64,000 nucleotides of DNA from contig OY811981.1 in assembly GCA_963681505.1 (NCBI GenBank), forward strand, positions 4,558,317 to 4,622,316, read 5' to 3'. The notes beneath the pieces are model-generated. The model worked only from the letters and a program-made list of their open reading frames with translations, searched no databases and had not been told where the DNA came from. A program made the translations under genes and the position numbers. The stretch comes from Eunapius fragilis (taxonomy: Eukaryota; Porifera; Demospongiae; Spongillida; Spongillidae). This document shows positions 46,655 through 56,386 of this stretch, one piece after another (positions within the stretch are counted from its first letter, which is position 1; each line of letters begins with the position of its first letter).

Positions 46655-47220
46655 TACCATGAATATTCACAGCAACCAGCATAAGCGATACATGTGAACT
46701 TACGATACTGTTTTATGTTGAAACGTAGCATACGAGGTACGATCGCTTATATACCACGTAGAATTAACGATCAAAGCGGAGTTAATTACCTAACTTCAAA
46801 TTTAAAGGGCGTGACCATTACATAATGGCATATTGGAATAGGGTGAGTGGCGCGAAATGTCGAATTACTTTGAAAATCCATATCTCCGTAACGGATAAGA
46901 AAAAACGTAACGATCTGCAGAAATCAATAGCTACAGGACCCTTCTATGTACACTCCAAATTTGACATGTTATCGTCACTCGTATCTGGAGAAATGTGGAA
47001 TGTTAACCCATTGGATTAGAGACCTTTATAACCATGGCATGGAACATATCTAGAGCACCAAATTCGGTTTGCACAGAGAGAACTGATGTGTGAACAAGTG
47101 TACGAAATTTGAAATGAAAATATAAAACCATTGTGAAGATATGTTGCTTTGTGTAACGTACAATTTTTATAGTGATAAAATTAAAACTCCAGAAGGGTGA
47201 TTTTGCTGGACACCGTCCCA

Positions 47221-47464
47221 TATATTATTAAATAGAACTTGCTTCCCGCCTTTCAGTCCAGGTTAACTCCTCCACTTCCACACTCTGGACAGCATTTATT
47301 CCAGACTAAACCTTTCCCTTGTGCGCTCGAATGCCAGAGCATTTCTTGCAAGGGCAGGTCCCCGTGCTAAAGTCTCAGACCTCTACTTAGTTGGTTGACT
47401 CATACATAGTTACATAGTTTACTAGTTAAATACTTGTTTATCCTGTACGTACATATCATTATTA
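47221..47464. other. short stretch between the palindrome and composite copy B
   Basis: The first about 25 bp (tatattattaaatagaactt...) belong to the 5' flank of copy A. The rest is unrecognised, without a convincing gene. Confidence 0.45.
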
Positions 47465-47754
47465 ACAAGTAAATAAAAACATTCTCTAACGAGAGAGTTG
47501 TTGGTATATAGGATTGACCAATGGTGGTGTAAAAAGCACGGAAACAAGAGTGACAGAAATTTTACTGGAAAATTGAAATAGGCCTATATTTAGCCCATTA
47601 CTCAGGCATGTGTGTTATATTGTGTGCTAAATATAGGCCTATTTCAATTTTCCAGTAAAATTTCTGTCACTCTTGTTTCCGTGCTTTTTACACCACCATT
47701 GGTCAATCCTATATACCAACAACTCTCTCGTTAGAGAATGTTTTTATTTACTTG
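47465..47754. mobile_element. 290-bp hairpin MITE, family 2 (copy 4)
   Basis: Both arms complete, from acaagtaaataaaaacattc to its complement, with the shared tgaaataggcctatatttag. It lies just beyond the 3' end of the proline-rich exon of copy B, as copy 2 does in copy A. Confidence 0.9.
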
Positions 47755-47848
47755 TTTCATAGGTTTTTTTTCACCGTCGATGAAATGTAGGAAGAGCATA
47801 TGTAATTTGGACGATCCCCTTTATCACGTAATGCAATAACAAATAACT

Positions 47849-48349
47849 TCAATAATAATAATTATAATTATATGAAGTAGTAGTGTTTATTGTTAATTGT
47901 CCTCGCCCGCGCCCTCGTCTCCTGCGGGGATGTCCTCCTCCCCGGCCTCCCCGCCATGCTGCATTCTGCCAGGGTGGCAGTGGGCATGCAGGCCAGGGAG
48001 GGAGCACAGGCGGCGGTGGTACCGGCGGGAGCGCAGCTGGTGGTGGTGGTGGCGGGATTATCCCTGCTTGTTGTTCCGCCAGGAACACCGGCGGGGGTAG
48101 CGCTGGTGGTGCCGGTGGGGGTAGCGCTGGTGGTGCTGGCGGGGTCAGCGCTGGTGGTGCCGGCGGGGGCAGCGCTGGTGGTGCTGGCGGGGGTAATGCT
48201 GGTGGTGCCGGCGGGGGTAGCGCTGCTGGTAGTGGTGGTGGGGGCAGTGCTGCTGGTGGTGGTAGGAGTGGCAGGGCTTCTGGAGGTGGTGGGGTGAAGG
48301 GGAGAGGAGTCGGAGGATGTATGTCATCCTCTTCCTCCTCCGACCCCTC
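47849..48349 (-). CDS. proline-rich/RGG last exon, composite repeat copy B
   Basis: Reads from an acceptor after a T-rich tract (about 48350) to a stop at 47849. It has an acidic start (EGSEEEEDDIHPPTPLPF), then repeated PALPPPAP units, PVPPPPVLPPWPACPLPPW, the basic RGG segment AWRGGRGGGHPRRRRGRGRG and the tail SYNYNYYY. Frame and C-terminus agree with copy A at 36646-37049. Glycine-rich plus-strand frames across it are shadows. Function unknown. Confidence 0.5.
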   Translation of the reverse strand, partial: EGSEEEEDDIHPPTPLPFTPPPPEALPLLPPPAALPPPPLPAALPPPAPPALPPPAPPALPPPAPPALTPPAPPALPPPAPPALPPPVFLAEQQAGIIPPPPPPAALPPVPPPPVLPPWPACPLPPWQNAAWRGGRGGGHPRRRRGRGRGQLTINTTTSYNYNYYY

Positions 48350-48741
48350 TTGATTAAAAAAAACCCGTAAGGTCTTCAGCTGACATCTATATGTACGTGA
48401 CAGAGACTGAGAGTATGATTTAAAATTTTTTTACCTTATTCTTTTTTCAAGCAAGTTTACACGTGAATCCACATAGAGTATATTATTAAATTCTTACCTC
48501 TTTTTGCAAATTCAGCGGGTGCATGACTGACTTTTATACCTGCAAAGCCTTAACACGTGTACAGACTGTGCTATATTTCTATTGGTCCAATTCCATCATA
48601 TTAACGGCATGCATGTGCTAAAACTATCAATTCATGATACATGCAAAAGTGTTGTATTCATGCACCTAACTTAAGCCAATCTCATGTACATTTCAAGTGC
48701 TTTGTCCATTGTACACACCACCAGCACTAGCAGCAGACTTT

Positions 48742-50038
48742 TGTAGTATCGCGAGGTGGCTGTTAGCGCACGCAGCCGCACGTAGCTGCATGGTGCAGCC
48801 ACGAGAACGTACTGGGCAGTCTCCAGCCAGGGGCAAACAACTCGAATAACACACGTGCAAACATACAATATATACACGTGCATCACATCCAGACTGTTCT
48901 ATGGCCGGCTGTGGCTGGCTTGCGCCCCGGCCGGCGCGGCCCAGACACACAATGGGACCGCCACATTGTCCCACATTACTACACTCCTCCCCCATTATCG
49001 TTTGCTTCCATGGGTGTGCGGCGGGTGCACTTTTCCATCCGGACTTGCATGAGCTTAGCTCCGTCAGTTGTCAGGCTCGCTCTCTCCTCTCCGGCCGCAG
49101 ACTCACTCTCTGTCCTCCCCGGTGGCAGGCTCTGACTGTCCTCCCCCTTAGTTCCTTGCAGTGTGGGCTAGGTTTCGGAATCGTCATGTGACATCTGTGA
49201 GCCTTTCCGACAGCTGCTGGCGTGACTTGTGCGGATCGTCCTCTTGACGTTACGAGCCTTCCGACAGGCGTGACTTGTGCGGATCGTCCTCTTGACGTTA
49301 CGAGCCTTCCGACAGGCGTGACTTGTGCGGATCGTCCTCTTGACGTTACGAGCCTTCCGACAGGCGTGACTTGTGCGGATCGTCCTCTTGACGTTACGAG
49401 CCTTCCGACAGGCGTGACTTGTGCGGATCGTCCTCCTGACGTTTCGAGCCTTCCGACAGGCGTGACTTGTGCGGATCGTCCTCTTGACGTTACGAGCCTT
49501 CCGACAGGCGTGACTTGTGCGGATCGTCCTCTTGACGTTTCGAGCCTTCCGACAGGCGTGACTTGTGCGGATCGTCCTCTTGACGTTACGAGCCTTCCGA
49601 CAGGCGTGACAGGCGTGACTTGTCCTCCGCGGCGGCAGGCAGCTTGTCCTCCCCGGCGGCAGGTCCCCTTTACAGCGGTGGAGCTTTTCTTCCAAGGCGC
49701 TGGGAGCGTTTGTCCTCTTACGGAGAGCTGGGGTCCTACCCTCCTCTCTCCGATGGGCTGGGATTTTAGTGGCTAGGTGTTTACCCTCGTCGCCAATGTA
49801 GTATCGCGAGGTAGCTGTTAGCGCACGCAGCCGCACGTAGCTGCATGGTGCAGCCACGAGAACGTACTGGGCAGTCTCCAGCCAGGGGCAAACAACTCGA
49901 ATAACACACGTGCAAACATACAATATATACACGTGCATCACATCCAGACTGTTCTATGGCCGGCTGTGGCTGGCTTGCGCCCCGGCCGGCGCGGCCCAGA
50001 CACACAATGGGACCGCCACATTGTCCCACATTACTACA
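48742..50038 (-). mobile_element. 1.3-kb non-autonomous LTR retrotransposon (TRIM-like)
   Basis: Two 242-bp direct repeats (48742-48983 and 49797-50038) start TGTAGTATCG and end TACTACA. I find one difference (g/a at 48758/49813). ACTTT occurs immediately outside both ends (48737-48741 and 50039-50043), a perfect 5-bp target duplication. Read on minus, the right LTR is followed by TTGGCGACGAGGGTAAACAC, a primer-binding-site-like start, and the left LTR is preceded by the purine tract GGGGGAGGAG, so transcription runs on minus. The 813-bp interior has no gag, protease or pol. Inserted in the presumed intron of composite copy B. Confidence 0.88.
49222..49605. repeat. 48-bp minisatellite inside the LTR element
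   Basis: Eight copies of a 48-bp unit (gtgacttgtgcggatcgtcc, tcttgacgttacgagccttc, cgacaggc). Because 48 is a multiple of three, both strands stay open: minus reads TSHACRKARNVKRTIR repeats and plus reads CADRPLDVTSLPTGVT repeats. Neither looks like a known domain. Confidence 0.9.
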
Positions 50039-50842
50039 ACTTTCTTGCCACCACATGCCGCCAATAGTCTTGTACTTTTGCAAATCAATTTGTTATAGCT
50101 ACCATAAGGTACTTCTACTCTCACATTTATGTAGTGAAAAATTCAGACATTCTACCCACACTCATAAAGCTGCAGACCCTGTCCACAGATATTACTTACC
50201 TGAATACATATCCTTATCAATCTACATGGTGCCATGTTATCCCAGATCTCCATGCAGTCATGTAGTTCACTTCCTGAGTTCCCACACTATCCATCTTTAC
50301 TTCATGTAGGCTACACCTCCATGTTTAGATTGGAGCCTTTTCAAATTTGACCAATAAAATTTTAGCACATAACAACCTTTTGAGCTAGCAATGGATGAGA
50401 CTTACAAAAGGCATCATTTACTTCACTTAGAAGCTCCATTAGTGCATGAGATTTGGGTTCATACAAGGAGTAGCTATATGGGAGAAGGATAAGGTTGCAG
50501 TTATTTTCATTTCACCTATAGTTCTCAGCCCTTGCAACTGCAATTATATTCATAGTTGCAACACATGTACATGGCTAGACAGATAAGGAAGCCTTCAAAT
50601 AAGCCTTTTTATACATCAGATTAAAACAATAGACACTATACTATTGTTATACACACAGTTGCATGCTTTACAAGTGAAGTGAATGGTTTTGTGCAGATCC
50701 GTGCTGTACATAGTTGTGCAGGCCCTACTACCGCGTTTGGTCAGGTAGTAGGGTGACAAGCCCGACCAAACACCGCCCGACTATGCTCTACAAATGTTGC
50801 ATGCACAGCTTTTTAATGTTAATACAACATGCCATAACATAC

Positions 50843-51568
50843 CATTGGGTGGTAGTGGTAGTGCATGCTGTGACCCCTGCGGTACCGCGTCCTCTCGGAA
50901 GCACATTTAGCCAATCGGACAGCGGGGTCATTCCAATACCGACTCCTTTTAGATGCTTTAATGGCAGCTGAAATGTCCTCGTATTTCTGCCTGTTAGCAG
51001 CGCGGTTTCCCTCGAGGTCCTCTTCATATCGCCGCCTTTTAGCAGCATGGTTCTCCTCGAGGTCCTCTTCATATCGCCGCCTTTTAGCAGCACGGTTCTC
51101 CTCGAGGTCCTCTTCATATCGCCGCTTTTTAGCAGCACGGTTCTCCTCGAGGTTCTCTTCATATCGCCGCCTTTTAGCAGCACGGTTCTCCTCGAGGTCC
51201 TCTTCTTATAGCCGCCTTTTAGCAGCACGGTTCTCCTCGAGGCCCTCATCATATCGCCACCTTTTAGCAGATCGCTTAGATTCAATATCTGCGTTGTAGC
51301 TGTCGCGTACAGAGGCCTTCTTCTTTTCGGGATCGACCTTGTAGCTGTCGCGTAAAGAGGCCTTCTTCTTTTCGGGACCGGCCTTGTAGCTGTCGCGTAC
51401 AGAGGCCTTCTTCTTTTCGGGATCGGCCTTGTAGCTGTCGCGTACAGAGGCCTTCTTCTTTTCGGGATCGGCCTTGTAGAGCGCTCGGGCTTTAGCTTTG
51501 TTCTCGTCTTGCTTTTGGAGGTATTCCGCTCGTTGCTTAGATCTCTTCTTTTGATTACGCGAAGGCAT
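50843..51568 (-). pseudogene. lysine-rich repeat first exon, composite copy B (one nonsense codon)
   Basis: From ATG 51568 the frame reads MPSRNQKKRSKQRAEYLQKQ, then five 17-residue repeats of the KADPEKKKASVRDSY type, then SKRSAKRWRYDEG and about seven 15-residue EEDLEENRAAKRRRY repeats. After these come SKRSRYWNDPAVRLAK and RTRYRRGH, and a donor CAATG|GTATGTTATGG at 50843. An in-frame TAA near 51206, where neighbouring repeats have CGATAT, breaks the frame. The TATA box TATAAATA at 51649-51656 lies about 80 bp upstream. The highly charged helical repeats suggest a nucleic-acid-binding or scaffold region of a mobile-element protein. This is recall of similar sponge proteins, not a search. 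Confidence 0.65.
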
Positions 51569-51648
51569 TTTTAGAAAAACAACTTCACTAGCCAAAGCAA
51601 CAACTAAACTGCGATAGGAACACCAGATATTTTTAGTGCAGGTTAGAG

Positions 51649-51656
51649 TATTTATA
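51649..51656 (-). promoter_or_regulatory. TATA box of the lysine-rich repeat gene (copy B)
   Basis: TATAAATA on minus within gagTATTTATActgcc (plus). The same word and spacing are present upstream of copy C, so the element is conserved between copies. Confidence 0.5.
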
Positions 51657-51699
51657 CTGCCTAAAATTATTAATAAATATCTATTACATACATTATTAA

Positions 51700-52417
51700 A
51701 TAGAACTTGATATGTGTCTATATGACATGTAAGGATAACGTGCCGGTAAATTTCGAAGCGATTGGTACTATTCCCATCCTTCTAAACCGTTCCTAGCTCG
51801 AGTTATACCTTCCTAAGAAGAAGAAGAAGAAGAAGAAGAAGACGACGACGACGACGACGACGATGGAGAATTATTTTAGGACTGGGCACGAGAAACAGGA
51901 AATTGTTTGTTTCTCTATAACCACACCGTTTTATGACACGGAACAAACGTAGAACTGTAGATCGTTGTGCTCTCATTCCGCCGCGATATAGAGATAAGCG
52001 ATCCGTTTCTCCGTTGTCCCTCCAGACGCTAGTTAAGTTTTATTAATGACATTCATCAACCCTCAATCAATCCTATATTGAACCTGCTGCCGCAGGTTCA
52101 GATTTGTACTTGATATATGTGTCTATATGACATGTAAGGATAACGTGCCGGCAAATTTCGAAGCGATTGGTACTATTCCCGTCCTTCTAAACCGTTCTTA
52201 GCTCGAGTTATACCTTCCTAAGGAGAAGAAGAATTAGAAGAAGACGACGACGACCAAGAATTATTTTAGGACTGGGCACGAGAAACAGGAAATTGTTTCT
52301 CTATAACCACACCGTTTTATGACACGGAACCAACGTAGAACTGTAGATCGTTGTGCTCTCATTCCATCGCAATAAAGAGATAAGCAATCCGTTTCTCCGT
52401 TGTCCCTCCAGACGCTA
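51700..52417. repeat. tandem duplication of the composite 5' flank, second copy split by Tigger
   Basis: Two copies of a segment of about 400 bp, 51705-52105 and 52112-52417 continuing at 54918-54985. Each contains ggataacgtgccggyaaatt, a GAA/GAC trinucleotide run, gggcacgagaaacaggaaat, and (at the end) tcaatcctatattgaacctg with a cctgctgccgcagg hairpin. A third diverged copy is at 22100-22480. No coding frame. Confidence 0.8.
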
Positions 52418-54193
52418 CAGTGGGTGTTCGATTATAAGACCACCCGATTATAAGACCATAAAGTGCCGCTATCGATGTTAGAATTTACCTAAATGCAATT
52501 AAGGCCACAATGATTATAATATGAATATTTGATTCTAAATATTCGCGTTTTTTTGGCGGGTTTGTCAGTGTGTGTAGTATGGAGACGCCTGGCTCTGCGC
52601 CTAAGGCAAAGGCAAAGAGAAAGAAGAACAGCGCTGGCAGCCCAGTAGAAGAGCAAAGAAATGAATTTCTTAAAGGTACCAGAAAGGGGAGAAGGGTGCT
52701 AGATGTACAGAAAAAGCTTGATGTCATCGAAATGCTTGATAAAGGAAAGACCCAGAGGGAGGTAGCAGCAGAGTTGGGCGTATCAAAAACTCAAGTTTTA
52801 AACATTAGTCGCTGCAGAGCAGCGCTATATAAACGTCAACTTACCTCAAAGGTAGCGAAATTTGGCAAATTTGCGGACATTGACAAGGCTGTATTTGATT
52901 GGTTTTGTCGCGTGAGAACACCAGTGGGACTCCGCAAGCCTTTACCCGTATCACTAGCTACTTTGCAAGCTCGTGCTCGCCATGAGGCAAGATTAAGAAA
53001 TGTTCATAACTTCAAAGCGTCAGATGGGTGGGTTAGGCGATGGCGTAAGCGATTTAATGTCCCACCAAGTGTTCACCTCCATGGTGAAGCGGGAGATATT
53101 TGTCTGATTGATGCTGAAAAGAAGATGGATGTTTTGCGTTCTCAACTTAGTGAGGGGGGCTATGCTTTACAGAATATATTTAACATGGACGAAACGGGGC
53201 TTTTTTACCGAGCGTTACCTAAGCGGAGTTATGTATTACCAGACGTTGATGTGAGGCAAAAAGGAAGAGGGACAAAAGCTTTGACTGCTAAGGATCGAGT
53301 GACTTTAGTGCTTTGTTGCAATGCTACTGGTACTTGTAAAGTAAAGTTGCCCCATTGATGATTGGTACATCAAAAAATCCCCGCTGTTTCAAAAAACAAA
53401 GGCCACCGTTTCCATATACCTCACAGCCCAATGCATGGAGTGATGGAGAACGCTTTAAATTCTGGTTTAATGATGTATTCCTACCCTGCATTCGAAAATG
53501 GACAGACTCCAAAGTGGCTCTCCTTTTAGATGGGTTCTCTGGCCATTGCAAAGACATTGGTGATCCTAAGGGTCAAGTCTCAGTTTTGTTTTTCCCACCT
53601 AATTTGACCTCAATGTATCAGCCGCTTGACCAAGGCATCATTTCAGCTGTAAAGTGTACTTACAAGTATTGTGTTCTGGACAGGTTACTGACAGGCATTG
53701 ATAAGTATGATGAATTGCACCTAATGGCTAGCCACATTGTAGCTGGATGTCGAGGGCTTGAATACTGCTTACCTCCAAATCTGCTTGATACAGCTATCAT
53801 CTGGAAAAATGCATGGGATGAATTGGACCAATCAGTTATTGTCTCTTGCTGGGTGCACTCTCATTGCCTTCCTGTTACAGATGAAGCCATTGTGGCAAGT
53901 GAACACCGTGACTATCGCAAAGCTACCACTGATAGTATTGTAACAAAAATGTGTGATCAACTGAAGAGTCTTGACTTGCAATCTGACAGCACTGTTGGTA
54001 CACTCCAATCAATTGGAATTTTAGATGCAGTCAGTGCTGTGGGGAAAGGGGACACCTCGCTGATGGAGAAATGGATAGACGTTGAGGATGACCAAGAAGT
54101 TGCAGCATCTATTGAATTGCAAGTCCTTGACAAAATTTGTAGTGATTTGGATGAAGCTGCAGTTGAACAGCCTGATGATGGTGGTGGTGGTGG

Positions 54194-54233
<40 letters not shown>

Positions 54234-54917
54234 GGTGACAATGGCCTGGAGAAGCCTCCTGTCACCAAAGAATTCAGTGAAAAAATGTTGATGGCTGCAC
54301 GTCAGGCACACTGCATTGCTGGTGAGCTCAACGATCCACAGCTGTTATCCATTGCCAAACAGTTATGGTTGTCTGCACACAGCAAATTGATCATAGCTGG
54401 TAAAGTGTAGCTCTCTTGAACATATACCACAACAACTTTGTATTGCTGTCTTGTGCTAGTTTGGGGACCAGCCCATAAATATGTTGGTCCCTATACTAGT
54501 TTCATTTTGTTCATTTATGGTTGAATATGTTATCACGTGTGCAGGTGAATGTGGGATCAGGTCTCTATGCATGTATAGGGTAGGAACGTACAAAGGTCTT
54601 TATTTCAAGCGAGACCGACCTATATAAGCACATGCAATGCGTTGATGATTGGCCGACCGGCGACCATGCATGCACAGCACCATCCTCAATCTCGTAATTT
54701 GTAGCAATGTAACGAAAGATTTGTAATATGGTGGTATCGATCGATTGATACAAACGTTTGCGATCGAGCGTATGCAGTTATTTAAAAAGTTATGTCGCGT
54801 GCACTGGATTTTCGGTACAATCCCAGTACATTGTAAACAACTGTGGTTTCTTAATCTCATCGATAGCGGCACTTTATGGTCTTATAATCGGGTGGTCTTA
54901 TAATCGAACACCCACTG
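52418..54917 (+). mobile_element. 2.5-kb Tigger/pogo-type DNA transposon
   Basis: Inverted ends CAGTGGGTGTTCGATTATAA and its complement. The inverted identity is about 60 bp and includes an internal duplicate ccgattataagacca. TA precedes the left end (52416-52417). The expected TA after the right end is not visible, although the tandem sister copy at 51705-52105 shows the unoccupied site (gacgctagttaagttttatt). It contains one transposase gene on plus. Confidence 0.88.
52579..54410 (+). pseudogene. Tigger/pogo transposase (CENP-B/DDE_1 type), one frameshift
   Basis: Cut-and-paste transposase of the IS630-Tc1-pogo group. In order: a basic N-terminus, a psq-type helix-turn-helix (LDVQKKLDVIEMLDKGKTQR, VAAELGVSKTQV), a CENP-B-type second DNA-binding helix bundle (SDGWVRRWRKRFNV), then the catalytic domain with NMDETGLFYR (first Asp), LLLDGFSGHC (second Asp) and MYQPLDQGII (third Asp). 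An acidic run (about 13 Asp) precedes the C-terminus. The frame breaks at about 53345-53358, where the upstream frame stops at TGA 53356 and the downstream frame takes over, so the gene needs a one-base correction. Otherwise it is intact and ends at 54410. A recent but inactive copy. The ATG at 52579 is the first in frame. Confidence 0.88.
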
Positions 54918-55107
54918 TTTTATTAATGACTTCATCAACCCCCAATCAATCCTTTATTGAACCTGCTGCCGCAGGTTCAGATTCATACAGTTAGTACATG
55001 CACATGGCTAGACAACAAGGTTTAAGATAAGGAAGCCTTCAGATAAGGAAGCCATTTTATACATCACATTAAAACAATAGACACTACTGTACACACAGTT
55101 GTCACCA
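54918..55107 (-). repeat. composite copy D, left part
   Basis: Continues the interrupted 5' flank with the hairpin (54955-54978), then matches copy B sequence around 50550-50660 (acatggctagac, gataaggaagccttc, aaaacaatagacact) up to the P-like insertion. Confidence 0.6.
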
Positions 55108-55292
55108 TAGTCGCGTACCCAGACCCTCAATCCCACAGCTGCGGGTGGATTACATCACCGCTACGTGGAAAGAGGTAGATCGAACTTTTTGGTTCTGAAT
55201 GTTATGCAATTATTGTGTCGTCATAAGTGTCGTCATCGTGTAATTAAGTGCGGAATGAATCCTGTTCGGTGTATGTGTCGAACTGCTCGCAA

Positions 55293-55458
55293 ACACAGGA
55301 AAAAAAATCGTGTTCCGGACCTTGGGTTTTAACCTATCGACCATGGGATCTGTTCCATCAAACGTATTCAAAGTCTTTGAATACGTTTGATGGAACAGAT
55401 CCCATGGTCGATAGGTTAAAACCCAAGGTCCGGAACACGATTTTTTTCCCTGTGAAAG
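55293..55458. repeat. near-perfect hairpin, arms about 75-80 bp, almost no loop
   Basis: The left half (55295-55373, with cgtgttccggaccttgggtt) is repeated in reverse complement from 55376 onwards, the turn being caaagtctttg. The right half runs directly into the PIGN-derived frame. It looks like an inverted duplication formed inside the transposon. Confidence 0.85.
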
Positions 55459-55469
55459 ACGACAATTGG

Positions 55470-56386
55470 GAAGGCATACGCAGGACTCTAGTCTTTGTAC
55501 CGCGCAGCTTAGGGTCAAGACGGAGCGCACACAGAACAGCTCTCCCTTTGCTCTTCAGACCCTTCCCGGGCTGTTGCCCGCCGAGCTTTCCAAGAGGATG
55601 GCCGAGATTGATACTCTAATAAACGCCCACCATGTCCAGAGGGCCGTGGACCTGTCCCGCAGGCTCATAGCTCTGTGCAAAGAGGGCATGAGGTACTACC
55701 ACACCTACTACAGGCTGCCCCTCAAGGTTGCCATGACGGCAGGCTTCGTGGGTTGGCTGGCGTGTGTGCTTGTGGCCATCCCCAGCAAAAAGTTCTTGAA
55801 CAAGATTCCTGCCCAAGATCTTGCCCAACTTGCCAAGATTATGCCGGCCAAGATCTTACCCAAGATATGGCAAGATCTCAGCCTCCTGGCAAGATCTCAG
55901 CCTCCTGGCAAGATCTCAGCCTCCTGGCAAGATCTTGGCCTCCTGCCAAGATCTTGCTCTTCTTGGCAAGAATCTTGCCCAAGAACTTTTTTCTGAGTCT
56001 TGGAGGAGAAGTTGCCTCCTTCTTGTAGGAGGGTGGGAGCTAATAGTGGAGGGGTGGGGCACTGCAGCCCTAAGATTATGCTAGTAGCCACAGTGGTGGC
56101 CATTGTTATGGTTCTTTGGTACCAATCCTCCCCCATCCAGTATTACTGGTACTACGCGCTGCCTCTCGTCTGTTTGTCCTATGTGTGGGTGCGGAGGTCC
56201 GCGTTCCGTGCCGCCTGGCAAGGGATGGCAACCAATCGCGTGCTGCTCTTGAAGGGGACAGTGCACCTGGTGGGTGTGGTGGTGGGCTTGGAAGCCCTTG
56301 TCATGAGCTTCTTCTATCGGGAGGTGCTCTCTGCTGTCCTTGTGGTTGTCTCCATCTTGCAGTCAGTCTTTGGGATGCACGAATAA
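55470..56386 (+). pseudogene. PIGN: captured fragment of a GPI ethanolamine-phosphate transferase 1 (PIGN)-like gene
   Basis: PIGN adds ethanolamine phosphate to the first mannose of GPI precursors in the ER; its C-terminal half is a multi-pass membrane domain. Here 55500-55800 reads AQLRVKTERTQNSSPFALQT, then VQRAVDLSRRLIALCKEGMR, YYHTYYRLPLKVAM and FVGWLACVLVAIPSKK. These match the family segment around LCKELI...YYHTY...FVGW. A degenerate 25-27-bp tandem repeat (caagatctcagcctcctgg, 55855-55985) interrupts, then 56075-56386 continues with MLVATVVAIVMVLWYQSSPI, WYYALPLVCLSYVW and LEALVMSFFYREVLSAVLVV to a stop. Only part of the membrane domain is present, the catalytic N-terminal domain is absent, and no host-type exons flank it. 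Confidence 0.75.

Larger units (their letters stand above)
38841..47220. mobile_element. 8.4-kb palindromic element with TGGGACGGTGT ends
   Basis: The left end TGGGACGGTGTCCAGCAAAA and right end ttttgctggacaccgtccca are inverted. Inverted identity continues for about 900 bp on each side (left to about 39760; right from about 46015, interrupted by one small insertion). The arms include tccgttacggagatatgg and a unique segment with gtctggggaccagatgac. Inside, both arms turn into pyrimidine-rich (left) and purine-rich (right) arrays. It sits in the 5' flank of composite copy A: left flank attaataaatatata and right flank tatattattaaatagaactt match one continuous stretch in copy B (about 51665-51708). 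It has the same ends as the 242-bp and 957-bp elements, so it appears to be a giant member of that family. The 200-base gap lies in the left arm. Confidence 0.78.

Noticed and set aside
47883-48353. Plus-strand glycine-rich ORFs over the proline-rich exon
   Set aside because: Antisense shadows; the proline frame on minus is the one conserved between copies A and B.
49222-49776. Plus-strand 184-codon ORF in the LTR element
   Set aside because: The 48-bp unit is open on both strands; the LTR/PBS/PPT signals put the element on minus and there is no evidence for a plus transcript.
51705-52417. The duplicated segment of about 400 bp considered as LTR pair
   Set aside because: The copies are almost directly adjacent, lack TG...CA ends and have no internal retroelement; they behave as a tandem duplication of the composite 5' flank.
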